Positions 57,935-64,000 of a stretch of DNA of 64,000 nt are shown piece by piece. The notes beneath the pieces are model-generated. The model was given only the letters and a program-made list of their open reading frames with translations. It was not told the DNA's origin and made no database searches. The stretch's first letter is position 1. Each line of letters starts with the position of its first letter. The DNA is from Phyto melanocephala (lineage: Eukaryota; Arthropoda; Insecta; Diptera; Rhinophoridae). Where the stretch lies: positions 107,067,833 through 107,131,832 of the forward strand of contig OW799233.1 of assembly GCA_941918925.1 (NCBI GenBank), given 5' to 3'. The position numbers and the translations under genes are program-made.

Positions 57935-60649
57935 GTCAGGTTCGAATCTTGACAGAAAAATAATGTTTGTTTTTACCGTGTTATAGTATATTTCCACCTC
58001 TCTCCTGAAAAAAGAAACCCAAAACGAATCGTTAAGATATTCCAGCTTACTCCTGGCTTAAATCAGCATCAGATAGACGACATGCAGCGCCACCCAAAAG
58101 ATGGCTTATTTCACCTTGCAAGGCTCTATAACACTTTATAATCATATGCAGGCATTGTACTTAGGAAATGTCAGCTTGAAGCCACATTATTACGGAAAAG
58201 GCTACTTTAGACTAACAATCTACTTAAATGAAAAAAATTAATAATAAAATATATATTAAAAGGAAAACGAAAGTAAGACGAAACAAAAGACAGGAGTTTG
58301 GATAGAAAAAAATTAGCATAAAACTCTGGAAATACACAAACACTAATGAGCACATAATTGGTTTGTATGAAATAGATCAAATAAAGTAATATATGTCGTA
58401 CCCTAAATCTATCTCTTTTACGCCTCTGTCATATTTTCACACATGCAGCAATAAGAAATGACGACTGGTTGTCAAAAAGAAATTCAAATGATGTTTTTAA
58501 CTTGCTGTTTTCTATTTGCAATATCAGTTTATTTTATTTTTTTTTATTTTCTGTTTCATTTTACAAGCAAAACTTTTCGTAATGGAGTTGGTTTATGTTT
58601 GAAAAAAACAGGACCATTACAAATGCTCAAACACATACAAATCCCACTTAAAAATTTACCACCAAACTGCAATTGAACTTTAACGGAAAAAGTTTTCGTT
58701 TTTCCGTTTTATTTATTTTTTATTTTTTTTTTTTTTTGCTAACCGGATACAGAACCATTAGAGGAAATCAGTCGAGAAACACAATGCAATAGAAAACACA
58801 AACATTTCGGTGCTAATGCAAACGGAAGTCTGGTATGGAAAAGCATTTCGTTTATTTACAATTGAATTTAGAAACTTGAATACATGTGTATTAGGAATTG
58901 AATAAAAAAGAACTACGCTAACTAAAGTAGTGGGAACTGTGGAGAAAAACACTTGCTCGTTTTAAGAATTTTTTAAAGTAATTCCAAACGCCAATTAAAG
59001 TAAATTAAAAAAATAATTTAAGATAATCTTGAAAATATATTATTAACAAATAACTTTTAAAGTCAATTTTTGAATAAATTAAAATAATTTTATATATTGT
59101 GGATGATTAAAAATGAATTCTTTAGAACACATAAAAGAAGCGTGTCAATTTAGCCACAAAAAAGAAAGAATATTAGAACAGAGGAAAAGAAATCAGAGCA
59201 AAAAATTAATTGAATTAATTCTTATTTTTCATCTTTATTTTCATTCACGTAATAAGAAAAAATCAAATTATAAAAAGTCAATTAAAAACTTTGGAATTTT
59301 CACAGCTTTAACCAGTGGATATTAAACATTGTCCTCCATTCGATCTCTCTCTCTCTTTCACTATCTTTCTAAATGTCTGCCAGTTACACACATACATAGC
59401 AATTCGCTCATCAAATTCTATATGCTGCGAATAAACCCTAATTAGAAAAGTTGTTTGGCTATTCTTGGGCACACGCAATGCTCCAGCTAATAAAGATTTT
59501 CTTAGTAGCTTTTCGATTGCTTTTTACACTAAAATGTTGCAGCACATGCCAAATGCTAAAGAAGAAACGAATTTTACTGACATATTGGCAGATAATTGTG
59601 TATGTGTGTTGCTCTTCAGTATTTCTATATTTTCTAGCAGGTTTCTGTATACTCTCTGCCATTTTAATCTTTATCAAAATACATCGTATATCAAATTAAG
59701 ATAATGGAAAAAATACCATAAATTAAAAGAAAAGTGTTAAAAAATTCTAAAATTAAAAAAGAAATATTAAAAAGAATTTGCTAACTTTGCATTTAAAATA
59801 ATTGCAAAGATGCTGCTTAAGTTGAAAGAGAATTTAAAAAAAAAAAACTGCTAAGTATATATGTATAAAAAAAGGACGCAAAAGATTTCTTTTGAAAGCT
59901 TACCCGTAATACTTACTGCAACGAGTAAAGAGAAAGAGGATTTAAAGTTAGTTCTATTTTAATAAGCTCAATCGAACGCAATTAGTTAATAATTTAATTG
60001 ATGAGTATGAAAAATATATATTTTTTTTTATAAAAGTACTCAGTTTTTTTTTTTTTTAATTTGTAAAGCTTTTTGAAATAGGTTGAGATTGGCATAAATC
60101 TGATATTTTTTAAATTTAATAAAAAAAGACATGAGGTTCAGAATTTCCGAGGAAGTTTTTTTTTGTAAAAAAGCTAAATTCACTAATTTTTTTTCTAATT
60201 TGTTTTAAACCCTTTTCACTAGATTAGTGCACATAAATGACCACTTGTGGTATTCTTTGCATTACTTGCCATGGTGATTTGACTGGATAATAATCAAGAG
60301 ATTAAATATAAATCAATTTATATCAATTATTAAGCTGCATAATCGCAATTAATAGTTATGTCAATTATTGATTTTTTGTGATGTATTCGAAATTCTATTA
60401 ACGGGGTCCTTTTCGAATATTTTGATTCCCCAGTATGAGCAAGCTTTTTCGACCTTATTCCGCAACTCGCTGAAGCTATATTCCTACCGCTAAAACTCTA
60501 AAAAACATATAAAGAAAATTTGTTGCCAATATATATTCACTAAATATTTTGTAGAGTTTTATCGGTAGAGATTTAGCTAAAGCTAGTTAAAGAATAATGC
60601 TGCTGTTTGCACTTAGTCAATCGCCATCACAATTACTTGCTTAAAGCTC
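57935..60649. other. Gene-free sequence
   Basis: Right after copy F, 'gtcaggttcgaatcttgac' (57936-57954) folds like a tRNA T-arm, perhaps a SINE remnant. A pyrimidine microsatellite lies at 59343-59358. Overlapping frames at 59451-59704 are open on both strands (the 82-codon plus frame is hydrophobic) but match no family. Otherwise A+T-rich. Confidence 0.4.
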
Positions 60650-61166
60650 TAAACACATAGACGCCAGCAGACTTCACAACTTCACGGCTTCAAATGCTGC
60701 CAACTTCAAATGCTGCTCTGAAGTCAGCTTCATAATTATTTTGAAGACAGCCACAAAATAATAATCAGCTGATGTGTATTTTAGCAATACAAATTTCAGG
60801 GATGCCGCATATATATTTTATAATGAATAAAATTAAAGTTATTGATAAAAATATGTAATAATATCACGAAAAGCTATAAAAACACATAAATTTATTTCTT
60901 TATTGTATTTTTGTAATGTTCTTTTATGTTTAATATCAAAAATAAGTTTTTGTTCTTTTTTTTCCAATTTAATATATATAATGGCAACACTATATTTGTT
61001 TCTTGCTGCCCGTCAAAATAGAAAATAGTCTAAGTTGGCAGCAGCAGCAAATGCTGTTGTGCAGTCGTGCTGCTGTGCTGCCGTTAAAATAATCGTTTTC
61101 ATTTAAACACATGGATTTTATTTTTGACATATTGCTGCTTGCTGTCTGCTGTCGTCTATGTGTTTA
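60650..61166. mobile_element. MITE with TAAACACATAGACG ends
   Basis: TAAACACATAGACGCCAGCA(GAC) at the left pairs with the right end at 22 of 23 positions (61144-61166), bounding 517 bp. Sub-terminal regions are rich in gctgct/cagcag and 'cttcacggcttcaaatgctg' repeats. No transposase frame. A target duplication was not identified. Confidence 0.65.
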
Positions 61167-61797
61167 TAGCATAAGGCAGGAATATTTTCTAACTTTCTAT
61201 ATTTAAATATCAATTAAAATCATGATAGAGTCCTTCGTAATTCCCAGCATCTACTGTACACTGATGTCACCCATAGAACTCATACATAATGTGTGTAGTG
61301 CTTGGCATTTGCATGGTACATGCGCTGATTTACTGATGCTTCCCCGACATATTTTTAAATTACTTTTCTCTTGTTCAGTTTCTCCGATTATATATAAGAA
61401 TCTCAGTTACACTCCTGCCAAAAATCACTTGGCTCCTGCCCAAAAGTAATTGCCTGATAATTCCCTTCATTACCATGTACTTAAGTGTAGTGACCACATC
61501 ATACCATTGTGGTCAAAGTAGTGTAATATTATGCGTCACTTTGCTTTATTATTTCTAACGCCATTTAAATTTTGAATTTTTAATTGTTAACTATATTTTA
61601 GTAGTCTCGCACTTTCATTTGAAACCCATATTGATTGGGTTAAGAAAACCATTATCCGCCATTTTGTTTCGGACGCCACTTTGATCCCACTTTTTCTTAT
61701 ATTCTACCGTATCTTAATAATCAAGCCCTTTCATTTGATATTAATATTGAGATGGCTGAGAGGAGAATATTCTTAACTACTAGAGTTACGCCATATA
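61167..61797. other. Unassigned sequence with short repeated motif
   Basis: A 75-codon frame (61222-61449) has no family. 'cactttcatttgaaacccat' near 61610 and 'ccctttcatttgatattaat' near 61726 are two copies of a motif also present at 50507. Confidence 0.4.
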
Positions 61798-61943
61798 TAA
61801 CAAGTAAGAGCACTATATTCGGCTGTGCCGAATCTTTTATACCCACCACCAATTTTGTGTACATTTAAAGCACAATATTTATTATTTTGTTAATCACTAT
61901 GGAATAATCTCTTTAAAATAAAATATGTATTACTTTCTTTATA

Positions 61944-62677
61944 GAGGGTGGTTAATTTTTAAGGGCCCCTGTTGAAGGTGAACCACACATAAGCAACAAG
62001 TTTTTTTTTGCATTTCATTTGACATTTCTCAATCTCAGACTAACTTAATTTGAACAGTGGAAAGATACCTAAATGAGCAACGCGTTAAAGTTATTCAGGT
62101 TTAATCATTTATTTTATTTGATCTCTTTTTTTAAATTTTCATATTTAAATATCCAATTTTTGTATTTAAATTCTCAATATTTCGCTACTCCTTCGTGTAG
62201 CATCTTAAGGAAAATTCATTATTATTAATTATTAATTAACTAATTAATTAATTATTATTAATTAATTATTTGTTAACTAATTTTCAGGTTTAATATTCAG
62301 GTTTTTTTATGAAAATGGGCGTTCAAAACAAAATGCATTTTATGCACTTCGTAATTCTTTTGATCAACATAATCCTGCCTTCTTAGTTCGTTGAATGGGA
62401 ACCACTGCTGGTTTTTGCGATAGTGTGGCAAAAGAGCAGTCAACATCGCCTCATCATCATGCCCAACAATTGAGCATCAACATTGTCATTGAAAATTTGG
62501 ACCATCAGATAGAGGAGTTTTGCCAAGGAGGGGGGGGGGGGTGGTGGTGCATTTGGCCACTATTTTGTTAAATACATAATTGAACCATACAAATATTATA
62601 ATTACAAAAAGAAATAATAATAATCTCTTAAAGAATTTGTGTTTTATTTAAATTCAACATAAAATTTAACCACCCTT
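61944..62677 (+). mobile_element. Deleted mariner-type element in copy G, with an internal insertion
   Basis: GAGGGTGGTTAATTTTTAAG after TA, ending TTTAACCACCCTT. A block of about 190 bp, very A+T-rich (ending with 'attaattaattatt' repeats), sits between exact 12-bp direct repeats TTCAGGTTTAAT (62094-62105 and 62283-62294). Part of the transposase-relic region present in other copies is missing. Confidence 0.6.
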
Positions 62678-63012
62678 TATAACTTCGATATGCTACTAAT
62701 ATCCTTTTGTAAGTGTAGTCTTTCAGTGAAAGTGGGCGTTAAAGTAGGCGTGTCAATAAAGTTTTTGCTAATAAATACAACTTAGATATTTTAATATAGT
62801 CCTTTATTTTCCCAAAAACTTTGTCGATAGAGAAATTACATGAATTTAAGATAAACCGTTATATGGGAGGTAGGCGTTAAAGTGGATGTGTCACCTAAAC
62901 TTTTTGGCACAACAATTACATTGATTAGAAGGATATACGTAGCAAATTTGATCATCAAACCTCTAACTTTGGAGGTTTTATGAGCTTTTAAATTTCATGA
63001 ACGGTAAATAAC

Positions 63013-63874
63013 GTGAAAAGTGGGCGTTATAGTAGGCGTGTCAAAGTTGTTTTTGCGAATGAGTACAACTTAGATGTTTCAATATAGCCCTTTATTATTC
63101 CAAAATTTTTATTAATAGAGAAATTATATGAATTTTAGGTAAAGCGTTATATGGGAGGTGGGCGTAAAAGTGGGCATGGCACCTTAATTTTCTGGCACAG
63201 TAATGACATTGCCTAGGGGGCTCTACGTAGCAAATTTGATCATCATACCTCTAATTTTGGCGGTTTTATGAACTTTTAAATTTCATTAACGGTAGATAAC
63301 GTGAAAAGTGGGCGTTATAGTAGGCGTGTCAAAGTTGTTTTTGCGAATGGGTACAACTTAGGTGTTTCAATATAGCCCTTTATTATTCCAAAATCTTTAT
63401 TAATAGAGAAATTATATGAATTTTACGTAAAGCGTTATATGGGAGGTGGGCGTAAAAGTGGGCGTGGCACCTTAATTTTCTGGCACAGTAATGACATTGC
63501 CTAGGGGGCTATACGTAGCAAATTTGATCATCATACCTCTATTTTGGCGGTTTTATGAACTTTTAAATTTCATTAACGGTAGATAACGTGAAAAGTGGGC
63601 GTTATAGTAGGCGTGTCAAAGTTGTTTTTGCGAATGGGTACAACTTAGGTGTTTCAATATAGCCCTTTATTATTCCAAAATCTTTATTAATAGAGAAATT
63701 ATATGAATTTTAGCTAAAACGTTATATATGAGGTGGGCGTAAAAGTGGGCGTGGCATATTGATTTTCCGTTACAAAAAAGCGTTTTACCAAGAAGCAAAG
63801 TGTGCAAAATTTCAGAGTCGTACATCCAATTTTGTTGCTTTTATGACGTTTTTGTTTTTAAATATACCGAAAAA
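63013..63874. repeat. Tandem modules of about 287 bp inside copy G
   Basis: Two full units and part of a third, highly similar, each running from GTGAAAAGTGGGCGTTATAG through 'tttattattccaaaatcttt' to 'tttcattaacggtagataac'. One or two units occur in the other DINE-like copies, so unit number explains much of their length difference. Confidence 0.7.
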
Positions 63875-64000
63875 TACACTGTGCGGTATAAATTTTCGTA
63901 CATTTTGATCGATAACTCCTCTCCTAATGCATAGATTTAGATAATTTTCAGGGAATAATATTGTTTTTACTCAGGAAATATATATTCGAAGTTTCATGAG

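Larger units (their letters stand above)
61798..64000 (-). mobile_element. DINE-like element, copy G (runs off the window)
   Basis: Minus-oriented; the 3' end AACAAGTAAGAGCACTATAT and hairpin are at 61798. The body contains three consecutive modules of 286-288 bp (starting about 63013, 63301 and 63587, each at GTGAAAAGTGGGCGTTATAG). The 5' end lies beyond 64000. Confidence 0.72.

Noticed and set aside
59451..59704. Overlapping 82-, 79- and 72-codon frames on both strands
   Set aside because: Openness in three frames at once, hydrophobic low-complexity composition and lack of any family motif argue for chance.

Overview
This is a very A+T-rich stretch of an insect nuclear genome, most likely a brachyceran fly. 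Three things point there: DINE-1/INE-1-like interspersed elements with a GTCY microsatellite core and a hairpin-plus-CTTACTTGTTT end; a Ty3/gypsy retrotransposon of the Osvaldo/Ulysses type; and a primer-binding site matching the 3' end of insect tRNA-Lys(CUU). The species cannot be read from the window. No confident host gene, rRNA, tRNA or CRISPR array was found. The window looks like intergenic or intronic DNA built by layers of transposable elements.

The only intact coding unit is a 10.6-kb LTR retrotransposon on the minus strand (14688-25307). It has two almost identical 2.37-kb LTRs, a TATA target duplication and a tRNA-Lys primer site. Its gag encodes an N-terminal RING-H2 finger, a capsid and zinc knuckles. 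Its pol encodes protease, reverse transcriptase, RNase H and integrase. Gag and Pol are joined by a classic -1 frameshift signal (A AAA AAC followed by a hairpin). There is no env. The near-identity of the LTRs shows a very recent insertion, into an older DINE-like element whose two halves flank it.

Layout: 1.6-3.4 kb DINE-like copy A; 4.4-4.7 kb mariner relic; 6.8-8.2 kb three inverted-repeat elements; 10.2-12.6 kb LINE relic, small hAT-type MITEs and an unidentified broken coding relic; 14.1-25.4 kb retrotransposon inside DINE-like copy H; 25.7-27.1 kb two MITEs; 27.6-30.3 kb DINE-like copy B; 31.6-35.1 kb more MITEs; 35.5-40.6 kb a composite of nested DINE-like copies; 41.5-43.4 kb copy D; 44.4-47.4 kb a probable hAT relic containing a Helitron and a MITE; 49.4-50.2 kb a second Helitron in opposite orientation; 50.3-53.6 kb DINE fragment, MITE, mariner transposase relic and copy E; 54.5-55.0 kb Helitron-like remnant; 55.2-57.9 kb copy F; 60.6-61.2 kb MITE; 61.8-64.0 kb copy G, running off the window.

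The most striking dispersed structure is a chimera. Nearly every full DINE-like copy carries the same internally deleted mariner element (TA target, GAGGGTGG ends) about 140-150 bp from its hairpin end. One mariner insertion therefore seems to have been carried along as the Helitron-type element multiplied. Between the two parts lie variable numbers of internal repeat units of about 287 bp.
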